Notes under the pieces: model-generated
The model's input: the letters and a program-made list of their open reading frames with translations, nothing else
The model's database searches: none
What the model was told of the DNA's origin: nothing
Shown here: piece by piece, positions 9,015 through 21,700 of the stretch
Numbering within the stretch: the stretch's first letter is position 1
Layout: each line of letters begins with the position of its first letter
Made by a program: the position numbers and the translations under genes
Source: Lachnospiraceae bacterium
Lineage (GTDB): Bacteria; Bacillota; Clostridia; Lachnospirales; Lachnospiraceae
Assembly (NCBI GenBank): GCA_024403355.1
Contig: JAKSRW010000022.1
Coordinates: forward strand, 1 to 50,407
DNA: 50,407 bases
Direction: 5' to 3'

Positions 9015-9122
9015 ATATTAACAAAAAATTTTGCCTGAAACTGTGAAAACTGCTGTTTTTTTTCGCTCTTTGTGGTATTATAATTTAATAGCTTATTAAA
9101 CTTTAGAAAGAGAGAAAATCTA

Positions 9123-9959
9123 ATGAAGAAATTCAGAGAATTTGTAGACGGCAGGCTGTTTAACAATTTTATCCTCGTGGTAATTATTATAAATGCAGTG
9201 CTGCTCGGACTTCAGACCTCGAAGACCGTCATGGAAAATATGGGCGGTGTGCTCGAGATAGTCGATGAGATTTTTCTGGGAATATTCATCCTGGAAATGA
9301 TACTGAAGATTATTGCTTACGGACTTTCGTACTTTAAGGACGGCTGGAACTGGTTTGATATGATTATCATTCTGCTTTCGGTGCTTTCGAGTCTTGCCTT
9401 CCTTTCAGCCTTCAGAGTATTCCGAATTTTCAGGGTATTCCGTTCGTTAAAGGCTATGCGAGGTATGAGGATGATGAGCTCACTCCGTCATCTGAGAGTT
9501 ATTGTTCAGGCAATCGGCCGTTCGATACCCAGTATTGCATGGACCGCGCTGCTCCTTGTGCTCATTTACTACATCTTTTCAATTATCGGTGTATCAATGT
9601 TTGGAGAGGAGTTCCCCGACTGGTTCGGTAACATCGGAAAATCAATGTATACTCTTTTCCAGGTTATGACACTGGAAAGCTGGTCAATGGGTATCAGCCG
9701 TCCCGTTATGGAGGTATTTAGCTACGCATGGATGTATTTTGTGCCTTTCGTGCTTATTTCATCCTTCATAGTAATGAACGTAGTAGTCGGTATCGTTGTA
9801 AATGCTATCAGTGAGGTAGCTGAGGCAACAAAGATTGAAAAGAAGACGGCTGAGGCGGAGCAGGAGGAGCTTCCTGCTGATAACAATGCTAAAATTGCTG
9901 AAGAAATAGCAGAAGTCAGAAAGCACCTTGAGGAGCTTGAAAAACTTCTTGATAAATAA
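9123..9959 (+). CDS. Single-domain voltage-gated sodium channel (NaChBac type)
   Basis: 278 residues, the usual length for homotetrameric bacterial Nav channels. Six membrane segments are visible. S4 carries arginines at every third position (R98, R101, R104, R107), the voltage sensor. The pore loop has T-L-E-S-W-S-M at 183-189, matching the NaChBac filter TLESWAS, so sodium selectivity is expected. S6 contains the VMNVVVG region, followed by an acidic linker and a C-terminal coiled coil (EEIAEVRKHLEELEKLL) typical of tetramer assembly. ATG 9123 follows AAAGAGAG. It appears monocistronic, with a hairpin terminator just after. A role in motility or pH/sodium homeostasis is possible; the chemotaxis receptor at the window start is not linked. 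Confidence 0.93.
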   Translation: MKKFREFVDGRLFNNFILVVIIINAVLLGLQTSKTVMENMGGVLEIVDEIFLGIFILEMILKIIAYGLSYFKDGWNWFDMIIILLSVLSSLAFLSAFRVFRIFRVFRSLKAMRGMRMMSSLRHLRVIVQAIGRSIPSIAWTALLLVLIYYIFSIIGVSMFGEEFPDWFGNIGKSMYTLFQVMTLESWSMGISRPVMEVFSYAWMYFVPFVLISSFIVMNVVVGIVVNAISEVAEATKIEKKTAEAEQEELPADNNAKIAEEIAEVRKHLEELEKLLDK

Positions 9960-9969
9960 TGATATGATT

Positions 9970-10005
9970 GGTGGGGCATTTACTGCGGTATCAGCCTCAC
10001 CTTTT
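9970..10005 (+). terminator. Terminator after the sodium channel
   Basis: GGTGGGGC (9970-9977) pairs with GCCTCACC (9994-10001) with one G-T pair, followed by TTTTAATA. A second, bulged hairpin (about 10018-10046) follows. Confidence 0.5.
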
Positions 10006-10080
10006 AATAATATGACAGTCAATGGGCAGGTATCGGCTGCCGTTGATTAAGTATTAATTTTTGGGGAATGAGTAGACAGT

Positions 10081-11790
10081 ATGAGTATTTTATATGGTGT
10101 ATGTATTTTCTTATCAGTAGCATTATGCTTTTGGTATTTTCTGGTAGATGTCAGGAGAAGCATTGTTCAGAATATTATGTTTATTACAATGCTGGTGGCT
10201 AATCTCGGATACCTCAGTATGGAGCTTGCGACGGATTTATCCGGAGCGGTAATGTCAAATAATATAACCTATGTGGGTGCATGTTTCATGCCGTTTTTAT
10301 TTTTCCTGACGGTATGCGAGGTGTGTCATGTAAGATTGTCTGCACTTGCAGTTTCAGTGATGATCGGCATTCAGGCCTTCCTGTATTTCTGTGTTTGTTC
10401 GGCCGGCTATCTGGGTATTTATTACAAGTCCATGGAATTCGTGGTGGTCAATGGAAGAGGAATGCTGAATAAGGTCTACGGCCCTTTGCATTTCCTTTAC
10501 CCGCTGTCACTTTATTCGTATATGTTTGCCGGACTTGTAATTGCGGTATATGCGGTTACACAGAAGAAAAATGTGCACAGAATGGGCCTGGTCGTGATGG
10601 TTATCTGTGAGTTCATTGCAAGTATTTCATACATTATCCAGCGAATGATTCACAATGGCTATGATTTTACACCCGTTATTTATATTCTGATGATGACAGG
10701 TTCTATCATCCCGATTTATCAGTCTGACCTCTTTAATGTAGATGAAAATGATGCTGTAATCAAGGAGCAGCTTCGCAAGGTCGGATTCCTTACCGTTGAC
10801 AATAAAATGCGCTATATGGGTGCTAATGAGTATGCAATGGAGGTTTTCCCGGACCTTAAAAAGCTTTATCTGGGGGATAAGTTCGGAACTATTCCGGCAG
10901 AAACCGAGGCTCTTTATGAGGATGTAAGAAATTTCCTCGACAGTCGTTCAAAGGAAAAGGGACATCATCATAAGATTGCGGCAAATATAGTAATTTCCGA
11001 CAGAACCTATTCGACAGAAATTCATACGCTGAAGAATTTCATGGGAAAATGTGTCGGTATTACTTTGGAGATAAGGGATATTACAGAGCATACACGAGTA
11101 CTTGAGCTTACCGAAAAGTACAATGAGGAGCTTTCCAAAGAGGTTGAAAAGAAAACCGAAAGAATCAGGGATATTCAGGAAAAAACTATTCTGGGTATGG
11201 CGCAGATGGTTGAATCGAGAGATTTGAGTACCGGTGGCCACATTAAGCGTACCAGTGAGGTAGTAAATATTTTTACAAGGAAGCTGCAGGCTAAGGGCTT
11301 TGATTTTGAAAAGCATTTCCTTGAACTGGTGGTTAGGAGTGCTCCAATGCATGACATTGGTAAAATAGGTGTAGATGATGCGGTACTCAGAAAGCAGGGC
11401 AGATTTGAGCCGGAAGAGTATGAGAAGATGAAGAAGCATTCCGAGATAGGCGGCAGAATGGTAAAGGATATTCTGGCCGGTGTGGAGGAAGAGGATTTTG
11501 TAAGAATTGCCTTTAATGTGGCTAACTATCATCATGAGAAGGTAAACGGACAGGGCTACCCCTGTGGTCTTAAGGGCGATGAAATCCCTGTGGAGGCCCG
11601 TATTATGGCGCTTGCCGATGTATTTGACGCTCTGGTTTCTAAACGCTGCTATAAGGATGCATATTCCTATGACAAGGCCTTTAATATCATCAAAGAGGAT
11701 GCGGGAACGCATTTTGATGAAAAGCTGGCGGCGGTTTTTCTGGAATGCCGGGAAGAGCTTGAGGATTATTATAATTTGGGTGAAATATGA
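10081..11790 (+). CDS. Membrane-bound HD-GYP phosphodiesterase
   Basis: 569 residues. The first roughly 220 contain about seven hydrophobic segments like the 7TM region found at the N-terminus of some histidine kinases. A PAS-like segment (about 230-345), a short coiled coil and an HD-GYP domain follow. The catalytic signatures are intact: HDIGKIG, the later HH pair (NYHHE) and GQGYPCGLKG. HD-GYP enzymes hydrolyse cyclic di-GMP, some cyclic GMP-AMP, so it should lower a second-messenger level in response to a membrane signal. No GGDEF partner lies in the window. The only ribosome site (GGGGAAT) is about 13 bases before ATG 10081, a little far. Confidence 0.9.
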   Translation: MSILYGVCIFLSVALCFWYFLVDVRRSIVQNIMFITMLVANLGYLSMELATDLSGAVMSNNITYVGACFMPFLFFLTVCEVCHVRLSALAVSVMIGIQAFLYFCVCSAGYLGIYYKSMEFVVVNGRGMLNKVYGPLHFLYPLSLYSYMFAGLVIAVYAVTQKKNVHRMGLVVMVICEFIASISYIIQRMIHNGYDFTPVIYILMMTGSIIPIYQSDLFNVDENDAVIKEQLRKVGFLTVDNKMRYMGANEYAMEVFPDLKKLYLGDKFGTIPAETEALYEDVRNFLDSRSKEKGHHHKIAANIVISDRTYSTEIHTLKNFMGKCVGITLEIRDITEHTRVLELTEKYNEELSKEVEKKTERIRDIQEKTILGMAQMVESRDLSTGGHIKRTSEVVNIFTRKLQAKGFDFEKHFLELVVRSAPMHDIGKIGVDDAVLRKQGRFEPEEYEKMKKHSEIGGRMVKDILAGVEEEDFVRIAFNVANYHHEKVNGQGYPCGLKGDEIPVEARIMALADVFDALVSKRCYKDAYSYDKAFNIIKEDAGTHFDEKLAAVFLECREELEDYYNLGEI

Positions 11791-11859
11791 TTTGCGGCTG
11801 CGTGAACTGAATTTTCTTTACACTGAGAATGTATAATGTTTGAAGAAAGGTATAAATCT

Positions 11860-12696
11860 ATGGGAAAGCTTACGAAGATTGATAATGATAATTTTCTCTT
11901 CTTTGACGGACTGCTGGAGGACAGATATTATAACAGGGCCTCGGATGAGCTTTTTGTCGGACTGATTGATGACGAGGATAATGCGGTAACTGTGGCTGTT
12001 TTCGGTGTATTTGAGGATGGACTGACCTTACGTTTTATAGCAAGCGACCCTGAACAGGCCGGAAAAGGATATGCTACTGAGCTGATCCAAAAGACAATTG
12101 AGCTTATGCATGGCAGTGATTTTTCTTTCTGTCAGGCGGTGATTTACGGCGAACTGTCAGAGAATGAGACAGCAGTAGAAAAAATATTGCTGAAGAATAA
12201 TTTTAAAAAAGAGGATTTTCCGCTTGTAAGAAGCATCTATAGTCTGGCTGATTTTTCCGGAATAAAGGGGAAAGCGGCAGATAAGGCTATCAGTATAAAG
12301 CCTGCAGCAGCGCTTAGTGCGGCAGAGTATATGAATTTCCTTGAGCTGGAGGAGCGCTACAGAGACAGCGGATTTTATATAAAGGCCGATAAGTTTGTGA
12401 AGGATAAATATTGTTTCTGTGCGGTATGCGACGGAGTGATAGAAGCCTTCGTACATTGCGAGGACCTGGAGGATGCTCTGCTGATTGATGCGATATACGG
12501 AGAGGGGAAGAATCTTTTGCTTCTTCCGAACCTTTTTGAGCATATTTACCGGGAGGTTATAGGAGATTATTCCGAGGAAACGCCGGTATATATTGATACT
12601 GCCGGAGAAAAGCTTTTTGACTACCAGCTGAAGCTTGTGGGTAAGGAGCCAAAGGAGAAGCTGCAGGCATACAGATACCTGGCAGCAATCAATTAA
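11860..12696 (+). CDS. Tandem GNAT-like acetyltransferase
   Basis: 278 residues. The N-terminal half has a GNAT fold with an acetyl-CoA motif A (FIASDPEQAGKGYATELI, Q-x-x-G-x-G/A type). The second half resembles a degenerate GNAT without a clear motif A, a common arrangement in two-domain members. Substrate unknown. The frame is open from 11836, but GAAAGG about nine bases upstream favours ATG 11860. It lies 69 bases after the HD-GYP gene and 63 bases before the giant gene, so it may share a transcript with either. Confidence 0.65.
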   Translation: MGKLTKIDNDNFLFFDGLLEDRYYNRASDELFVGLIDDEDNAVTVAVFGVFEDGLTLRFIASDPEQAGKGYATELIQKTIELMHGSDFSFCQAVIYGELSENETAVEKILLKNNFKKEDFPLVRSIYSLADFSGIKGKAADKAISIKPAAALSAAEYMNFLELEERYRDSGFYIKADKFVKDKYCFCAVCDGVIEAFVHCEDLEDALLIDAIYGEGKNLLLLPNLFEHIYREVIGDYSEETPVYIDTAGEKLFDYQLKLVGKEPKEKLQAYRYLAAIN

Positions 12697-12759
12697 ACGG
12701 ATAGAGTATAATCCGGTATTTGCAGGACTTTTATAAGGCTTTAGGAAAGGTATGGGAAT

Positions 12760-15700
12760 ATGGGTGAAGAGATAAATAAGCAGGTGAAAAAGGAAGTCGT
12801 ATTACAGGCATTGGAGGAGCAGACTAGTGGTCAGCAGGGGGAGTATCTGCCTGCTGCTCAGCCTGCAGAGCTTGCGACGGCTTCTGCCGAAAAGGACGGA
12901 TTTACTGAAGAACTGCTTGCAACAGTGGCTATAAAGGGCGAATTTATGGCATATAAGGACAAGGTTCTTGCTTATATTGATAAGAAAGACGAGAAGGTTA
13001 TAGAGGAGCATCGTCCTGTAATGAGACAGCTCTTCAGAGTCGGAGATACAGGCTTTACAGAGCCCTCCGGACTGGCTGACCTGAAGACGCTTTCGGAAAC
13101 TGAGGGCTCAATTCAGAAGCTTCTGATGGACTCATATACAAGATATTTTAAGCTTGAGGACTTTACTGCGATTTCGAAGGCCTTTGAGAAGGGCCCTTCG
13201 GAGGATGCGTTTGCGGGAAAGGTGGTAAAGCAGAGCTATGAATATATGCAGTTTCTTTCTGCGAGAATGAGGCTTGGTCAGTTTTTTGAGTCTCTCACAC
13301 ATTATCGTCCCGACGAAATGGAAGCTGATCAAATTCTGCTTCTTGATAAATTTAAGCGATTATTTGAGCGTGATATGGATTCGAACCGGCTGAATCCGGA
13401 GCAGCCTATAAATGAACAGATTCGTCTGATGAATGTCAGATTAGGCTATTTCATGGATTTTGCAAGAGACAGTGTTTCGATATATCACAGTACAAGAAAC
13501 AAAACTAAAACCGGCGACAGGGTGCGTAATGAGGAATTGAGAGCACAGAGCCGCGAATTTGATTCGGAGGTAGAGTATTCCTATGAGGATTATCTTTCGG
13601 AGATGGGAAGCTTTATGGCTGAATTTAAGGAGGCTGACAGCTATGCCGGGGCTTTTGCGGACGGAAGCATGGAAGCAGGTATGGAAGACCTTATGGGAGC
13701 CTGCCGGCAAAGTACGCAAAGCTATGCACAGGCCTCGGAAAATCTGAGACTTTGTCTTGAGGGAATTTCTGTGGAGCATGCGGCTGTAGTCGATCGGGTG
13801 AAGATTTTTTGCGAGCGACTTGAGCTGATGAACGGCAGAATTAAAAAGCTTGCGGCAGACAGTGAAAGGGCTGCGCTTGATGATTGCAGAAATGCCGTCG
13901 AGTCCTGCAGAAGAATGCGCGAGGACGGTGAAACAGAGGATATTCCGGAGCTTGTGGAGGATACTGTCGAAAATTATCACAGAATGTTCGCAAACCGTAG
14001 TATTGCCCTTAAAATTGAGCGTGCCTGTACAAGAATTCTTGATAACATTTACACTGTCCTGAATGCTTCCTCTCAGGGTATGGAGTCGGATGAGAGCTGC
14101 GTTACGGCCTTGACGGAGCTTTTAAATGTTATGCCCGTAATGGCGGGAGAGGCCAAGGTCGGGGATATGGATGACGAGGCAATTCAGACTGAGCTTAAAA
14201 GCAGTCTTATGCTTACAGAGCTTCTGGAAACTCGTTTTACGAACGATTCCTTTATGCAGACTCCCGAAACTATGACAATGGATGTCAATGCAGACCTCGA
14301 GGACCTTCTTGCCAGGGACCCCAATAAGTATTTTGATCAGGTGCTTGATTACTATGCACCTGCCGTAAAAAATGGGGAAGCTGACAGTCCCTACAGTAAC
14401 GAGGCTCTTGAGCAGAGCAGGAAGGAATGCCTGGTCGAAATTGAAAGGGGCAGGCAGTATCTGGCCGGACTTGGAGAAAGTGAATTTTCCAATGAGGCGG
14501 TGAAGTCCGTCTGCGTCTTTATGCAGGATAAAATAGAGGCTGTCGAGAAGAGCTTTGAAAAAACAAATAACCACTTCATAAATATTCTTCAGATAAGCTA
14601 TGAGAAGGGCTCTGAGGAGGCTGCTGCCATAGCCTTACAGGGGCTTAAAACTATGATGAGCGAGCTGCGTGACTATTCAAAGTGTATGAATTATATGGTC
14701 AGGCAGCTTAAGGACTTTGTGGCTCTGACAAAGAATTTTGAAGCTGCAAAGGCCGGTGATTATGGCACGGAAGAATTGTACGACCCTATGGAGCAGCTGA
14801 AGGACATGCTTTCTACACTTACGGGCTCACTGAGTAAACGCATTATATATACCCCTGAAAAGGATGGTCAGAAGTTTTTTGAATCACCGTATATGGTTCA
14901 CGGACAGCTGCTTGAGCTTACGGGATTTATGCAGCTTATTACCGGAAAGGCCAAGGAGATTATGGCAGGTAAGGTGCCCTTTGAGGATGTTGAAAGGAGT
15001 TCGCGTGTCCTTTTAAGGGCAAGAAGCCTGGAAGAGGCTGCGGCTAAGTCTGCAGTAAAGCCTGAGGATTTGGCAATGCTTAAGCGCCTGAAGGAGCAGA
15101 TTGCCGAGCTTGAAAAGAAGGGAGAGCTTTACGGACAGGATCAGTCATACAGGACTGAGCTCTCCATAGTTCAGGCAAAATACGAGGCAAAGGCTGATGC
15201 GGTGAAGAGACTGGGAGCCATTCATAATAGTCTTGTGCAGAAAAAGCTGGAGCTTGAAAAGAGCCTTTACAGGCACAGGATTACTGTGTCCGCAGCTACT
15301 GAGGCTGAGGAGGAAAAGGAAAGACGCAGTCGTGTGCTTGCAGTGGCCGGGGCCCTTGTTCATAGGAATATTGTCCGGGAGCAGGCTGATTTGGCTGATA
15401 TGCGTCAGCTGGGCAATACACAAAAGAAGCGCGCCAAGGCTATGGAAAAGCATTTGAGAGAGGAAGCCAGGGCTAAAATTGCCGAAGAAAAAAGGCAGAA
15501 GGAGCTTTTACGTGCAGAGGAAGAGGAGCGTCGTTATGATGAAAGAATGGCGCAGTTCGAGGCACGCAAGGAGGCCTTATTAAATCGTGCAAGAGAAATA
15601 AAATCTGCGGTTGTCAGTGTTTTCAGAACAAATTCTTCGACGGAGGATTATGTAGACCCTGCAACCCTCAAGGCATCTGAAAGGCTTACAACCTATATAC

Positions 15701-18700
15701 CGAAGAATGCCACGGGACGTCTGAAGGATTACACCCTGAAGGGTAAGAAGGTGAAGGGTGTAGGAAAGCTTGAGAGCATTGGAAGCTGTGCAAGCTCAAA
15801 GCTTAAGGAGCGTATGTCAAAGCATACACTCAGATTTCTTTACAGTGAAAATGTTAATGCTGTAGGTATTAACGCGACTGCAGATTCTATAATAAAAGGT
15901 GCCGGCTTTATTTCTAAGGACTATCAGAAGTCAAAGGCTCCTGTCATGGAGGAGCTTAGGCTTATTGATAGAATTAATGCATGCACAAATTGCGATGAGC
16001 TGAAGGATATTATAAAAACTGATGCCTGCAGGACCTCTGCGGCCGGCAACGGAGATGACCTTATAGCCTTATCTGACAGATATGTTGACAGAAATTTTGT
16101 TTCTGCAAAGGTCATTCTGATGCATAGATTATTTAATAATCTGGTAATCACCCCCGGTTCGATTCCTGATCTTTCCCAAAAGGAGCGGACCTCGCTTTAC
16201 GAGCGTGTGGATGCTGCGAAGGAGAACATGCGTCTTCTTTACAATCATTGCATTTCGAGGCCGGAATATGCTGAAGAAAGGGCTGCGGTCCTGGAGGATG
16301 AGGCCAGAGGCATTGAAGCAAGGATAACAGAAGAAAGGCCTCACGGACTTCAGCTGAAGGCCTACAAGGCAGCGCTGAAAGAGTCAGAAGAGGCAGCTGT
16401 AAATACTATGTATGATACCGCAGAGGCGGTTTCGCGTCTTGATGCCGATGCAAAAATCCGTGCGAAGAATCTGCGTGAAGCTAATGCAGAAAAAAAGAAC
16501 AGAGAGAGGCAGCTGGCAGAGCTGACCAGAGCTGTAAATGAGCTGGCGGAGAATGCTGAGCGGGAGCAGCAGGCGGAATTTAGGAGTGCCTTAATTAGTC
16601 AGGGACGACTTCGAAACGGTAAATATGTCACGGGCTGGCTTCTGGATAGATTTGCAGAACATGTAGAAGCATATATCGATAAGAATCTTGCGGATTCAGC
16701 TGACAATATAATCGAGCTGGCAGTTATCGGCTATAATGAACGCTGCAGGGAGAATATGGAGGCAGTGCAGGCATATCTTAATTCCAGACTGCTTGGCGGC
16801 GGTGATTTTGAATATCTTAAGAACCCTGCTCTTCGTGCTGTTGCGGAAAGAGACCTTCTTGATGCCTGCGGGGATGCAGTTTTCACTGCTTCGTCAAGGG
16901 CAAATATGTCAAAAAAGCTGGCCTCTTTGTCAGCCAGAAAGGTATTCAGGGGTTATATGAGCTCTGTGTCCAGAATGCTTGCGGGAATACGTAAGGAGAA
17001 GAGTCTGGAGCCTTACGCAGAGGCTGTTATGGTTAATGAAAGATACCTCGAAGCCGTAAAAAGCAGGGAAGCAGGACAAATCAGTGAGGTTCTGACATTT
17101 TTTAAGAAAAATGTTGAGGCAAACGAGGGGCTGATAAGGGATAAGCTTGCGGGGCTTTCATATGAACAGCGTCTTATTCTGGAGACAAATATTAAAGCAC
17201 GACTGGGCAGGCAGATTCTTAGCGCGTCACCTGAAAGCGTTATCAACATTATTCAGCGTGAAATCGATTATCAGAATCTTCTGAATCCTGTGGAGAAGAG
17301 CAGCGCAAGTGCTGTTGTAAAGAAGGCAAAGGAGCTTTATGCAGAGCCCGATGAGGCGATGCTGAATGCAGTTTCGGAAGCAATCGAGACCTCGAGGAAG
17401 CTTGCAGAGGCGGCGGATGAAGAGGATCATTATGAGAGCGATTCTGATTATGCCGAGTACGAAATTCTGCATTCCGTAGGTCTTTCGCTGATGTTTTCTC
17501 ATGAAGACCTTCAGAGATACTGCCTTGAAAAACTTGCATATTACAGGGCTTCTACAAATAAATCTATGGGGCTTAAGGCAAAGGCTATGCAGTTTATACG
17601 TGATTTTGCCGTAGAACGAAGCCTGGACTATACAATCAGTGACCTGGAGAAGGCAAATGGCGGGGAGCTTTCTGCGGCAGAGCGAATTCTTGCAAGGGAA
17701 ATGTTTGCCGAGGGAAAGCTTCGTAAGGCTGCAAACGGTGAGCCGGTAAACGCCCGACTCAGAAATCTGCTTTCGGGAATGAGCGTAAAGGTTACACCAC
17801 TTGTAAAGGCACTCACACCCTATTTGTATGAAAAGAAGATAGTAAGCAGTGACAGCTTCGACAGCCTGACCGCCGGAGATGTATATGAGCTGGTGGACTA
17901 TGCCTTTGAGAGACTTTCACCCCTGCTTAAAGCATTGGAGCAGAAGGAAAGCTGGGCTAATAGCAGTGAAATTAAGCTTGCCCTGCTGGAACGCTGTCTT
18001 GATACTCAAAGAGAGGCCGCAACTGTGGGACAGCTTACTGTTATAGCAACGAATGAGCACGCACGTCTTGCGGATGCTAAGGATATTCTCAGTGTAAGAA
18101 AGAATATTATGTCACTCGGAAACTGCTGGGCATCAAAGAAGGTCAGTGTTGATCTGGTAAACAGAAAGCTGAACAGTGCAAGAAACGAAAGGCAGTTCAG
18201 AGATCTTAACCGTATCGGAAGGGCAAGAAATCTTGCACATGAAATGACAAAGTTCTGTGAGAAAAACGGCTGTGCTTCCCCGATTTCAATATTTGAATTT
18301 GCGGAGCTGGAAGAAAACAGCAGGCTTTCGGAGGATGAGGTTTTTACAAAATGGAAGAATGAGGCCATTTTCGGAACTAACGGCTGGATTGGCGGTGAGG
18401 CAAACAAGCTGCTTAAAAAGGCCAAGGAGGACTTCTATCACGGTACCATGCATGAAAAGCAGGGACTTCATAATCTGCGCCTTTATGCATACTACGGGAT
18501 GTTTGATGACTTTTCGGTAATTCTTAAGGGACTCGGCGACAGTATTAATGACGATCAAAGGGAAAGCTTTGAAAGGAAGCTCTTCGAAGTAGGGAGAACC
18601 TATCAGAGAAGAAAGAATTATTTTGAGGAGACCTGCAGGGATTATCATTTAAATTTGGAGGAGAGTAAGGCACTGCTTCCAAATGTCAGCGAATACTTTG

Positions 18701-21700
18701 CGGATGCCCCGGAAACAGTTAAAAACCGGTCTGAGGAGGAGCGGGAAAAAAGCTTCAGGGACTATATCAGGACTACCGTGGCTATGGCAAGCCGCTATGA
18801 ATATAATATAACAATGGTTGAAAAGCGCGGTGGAAGGCTTGAAAAAGATGAAAAATATCGTGCTGTGGCAACGAGAAAGGACGAAAGAATCGGAAGACTT
18901 TCCTTTGCGAAAGCCGGAATTTTTGCGCCCATTATTCCGGTGCTTGTTCAGGACCGTGAATTCCAGGAGAAGGTACTTACCTATGCGGATGATGCTTACA
19001 GACAGTATGAAATCGGGCTGATGAAGAAGCTTGAGGAGCCTATGCAGCTGCTTTCTGAGGAGGGTACCGTATATAACTCCTTTATCGACCAGTTTATTAT
19101 TCGCTTTAAGGCTGAGCTTATCGGAGAAAAAATGCTTCCGAATGAGGACTGGGCGACAAGCTTTAACCGCTATTATATGGAGATTACGGACCATAATTAC
19201 GGTTCGGAAGCAAATCCGTTATCCATCAGCAGCATTATTTATGATGCAAGCATGAAAGCTGCCAAGGCCTCAGGCAAAAAGAGGGATAAGAAACTCGATG
19301 GTGCAAATATGGTTATCCATGTACTTCTAAATGAGGGTGTATCGGGTGTTCTGGATAAGTCCGTCTTTGAAAAATACAGGGAAAATCTCAGGAATAATTC
19401 TAAGGTTCTTGAAAGGGAGCTCAGTGATTTTTATGAGTCGGAGGAGTTTAAGAGCTATATAGAGCATGGAAAGCTACAGCAGAAAATGGGATATGAATTT
19501 GGTTCGGATCCCGAAAAACTGCTCAAAAAGATATTTACCGCGAGTGTCAGAATGGCAGAGAGGGAGTTCCTGGTTAAGGAGACTTTAGCTGACTACGAGG
19601 AGCATCTTCCCGGAAGACTTCAGGAAATACTCGGAAGCAGTCTGGCAACGCTTGATACGGCAACAAATCTGACCCGAATAAGACGTCAGGCTGATGAAAT
19701 GATGGATTCTACCGTAGTAGAAACAAAGCGGGAGGGACGTCGTATTATGAGGGCGGAGCGGGAAGCTCTGGCAGAATACGAGAACCTGGCCGAATTCAGA
19801 ATTTCACCGGTTATGGCGGCATGTATGAAAAAGACTGTTAAGCTCAGCGCCCAGACCGCGCATCAGGTGGAGACCTTCAGGAAGAATATGTCAGAGAAGC
19901 TTGCAGGAGCAGGTGATACAAAGTCTCTGGCAATAGAAATAGGTGCAGCATATGCAGCAGAGGGACAGACGCTTAGCCCGGAGCAGATGCAGGTATGCAA
20001 TGATAATCTCGAAAGGCTCATGGCAAGGCTGTCAGCTGTTTCGCTTGTGAATGAAAATCAGAAGCGGATTATATTTATTCGAATGGCCATGAAGGCCGGG
20101 GATCCCTTTGCAAAGTGGTCCTTGGAGCATATTGACAAGCTGATAGGAGAGTATAAGGAGGATACTGCGGTAAGCGGGCGTTATGCGGAGATTATTAAGC
20201 TTGAGGCTGCGCTTCCAAAGGATGGCTGCCTTGATTCCTACTATCGTTCGGCCAGGGCTGCGGCAACCTATATTGCAGTAAACGGTAAGGCTGAGGGGGC
20301 AGCGGAGGAGCTGGAAAAAATCTATACGCTTCTTGCCAAGCGTACTCTGATACTGAATGTCATAAACGATTTTATTTCGTCTAATGAGGAGACTTTTACA
20401 AGGGCAAATACGGCGGAATTTAAGGAAAGAGAAAAGCTTGCCTTAAGAGCCGGTCTATTTGATTATTTTGCCGCTGAAATAGCTAATGCTGATGTTAAAT
20501 ACGATGAGGCAGAAATAAGAATGCGTATGACTGCGCTTTTGGCGGATTGTATCAGCAATCGCCAGCTTCGCGATTATCTGGTAAATGATACCGGACGTAG
20601 AGCGTCTATCGCATCAGACCAGACGATTGCGGAAAACGGAGACAGTGAATACGGCTCAGCGCTTGCAAGGGCTAAGTTCGAAAATCGTTTGCGCTCTTTT
20701 ATAAAGGATAAATCCTGCGGTGAGCTTGTAAGGCAGTATTTTGAGCTTGCGGCAGAGGAACGCACGTTATTTGCACATATGGCGGCAAGTCTGGCTGTAA
20801 ACAGTGTTTCCGACATGAGTATGTCCTTTGCCATGGCCTACGGAGAGAGAAGCTCTTCAAAGGAGGCTGATTTAAGGGTGGGCCGGGAATATGTGGACAG
20901 CCGTATGATTACTGCAGCGGCTGATTATCAGACAGCTGAAAGAGCAGTATTTTTCGGAAAGCAGCCCGACCAGGTCAGACTTAAGACTATTCTGGCATCT
21001 GTTAAGGCTAAGCATAAGGAAATGCTTAAAAAGAACGTGGATATGAAGCTTCTGGCGAACAGTTCAAAGGAAGCAAGGGCGGTTCTTGGTAAGGCTGCCA
21101 TTACAGAGGTTGACTCTGTGCAGTCCTTTAAGAAGGTGCTTCGTTCTCTTTCTGAGGCTGACAGTCACGAAAATCAGGCAATGATAGAAAGACTTGTTAA
21201 GCTCAGACCCTACGAGCTTCAGCTGCTGGCTATGATTCTGTCTGACAGAACCGCAGTGGATACTGCTCTCGATTCAAAAGAGCCTGTAAATGCCGAGCGA
21301 AGTGCTCTTATAAAGCGCAGTCTGAGAATGGATGTCGCAGGAAGTCTGGCTGATGTAAGGGCCGGCGGAGAGCTTATGAATAAGGCACTCGCATCGCTTT
21401 GCTCGTATCGTGTCAGGGAGGACAGGGTGATTCTCGGACCTCTTACAAAGGATGACCTGATGGGGGTAGAGCGTGAGACAGCCATTGATTATGAGCTTCT
21501 GAAAAATGCTTTTAGGATTATGGACGAGAACCACCCTGAAAGTCTGATTCACTCGGCTCTTCGATATTCCTATGAGGAGGTAAAGTCTGCTGCGGCAACA
21601 CATGGCAATACAGCAGACGGACGTATTGCGGCATATGCTGCGGCCAAGCATGATATTACAAAGCCTGAGCTTCTTGTCGAGTACCTTAGAAGAACTACGG

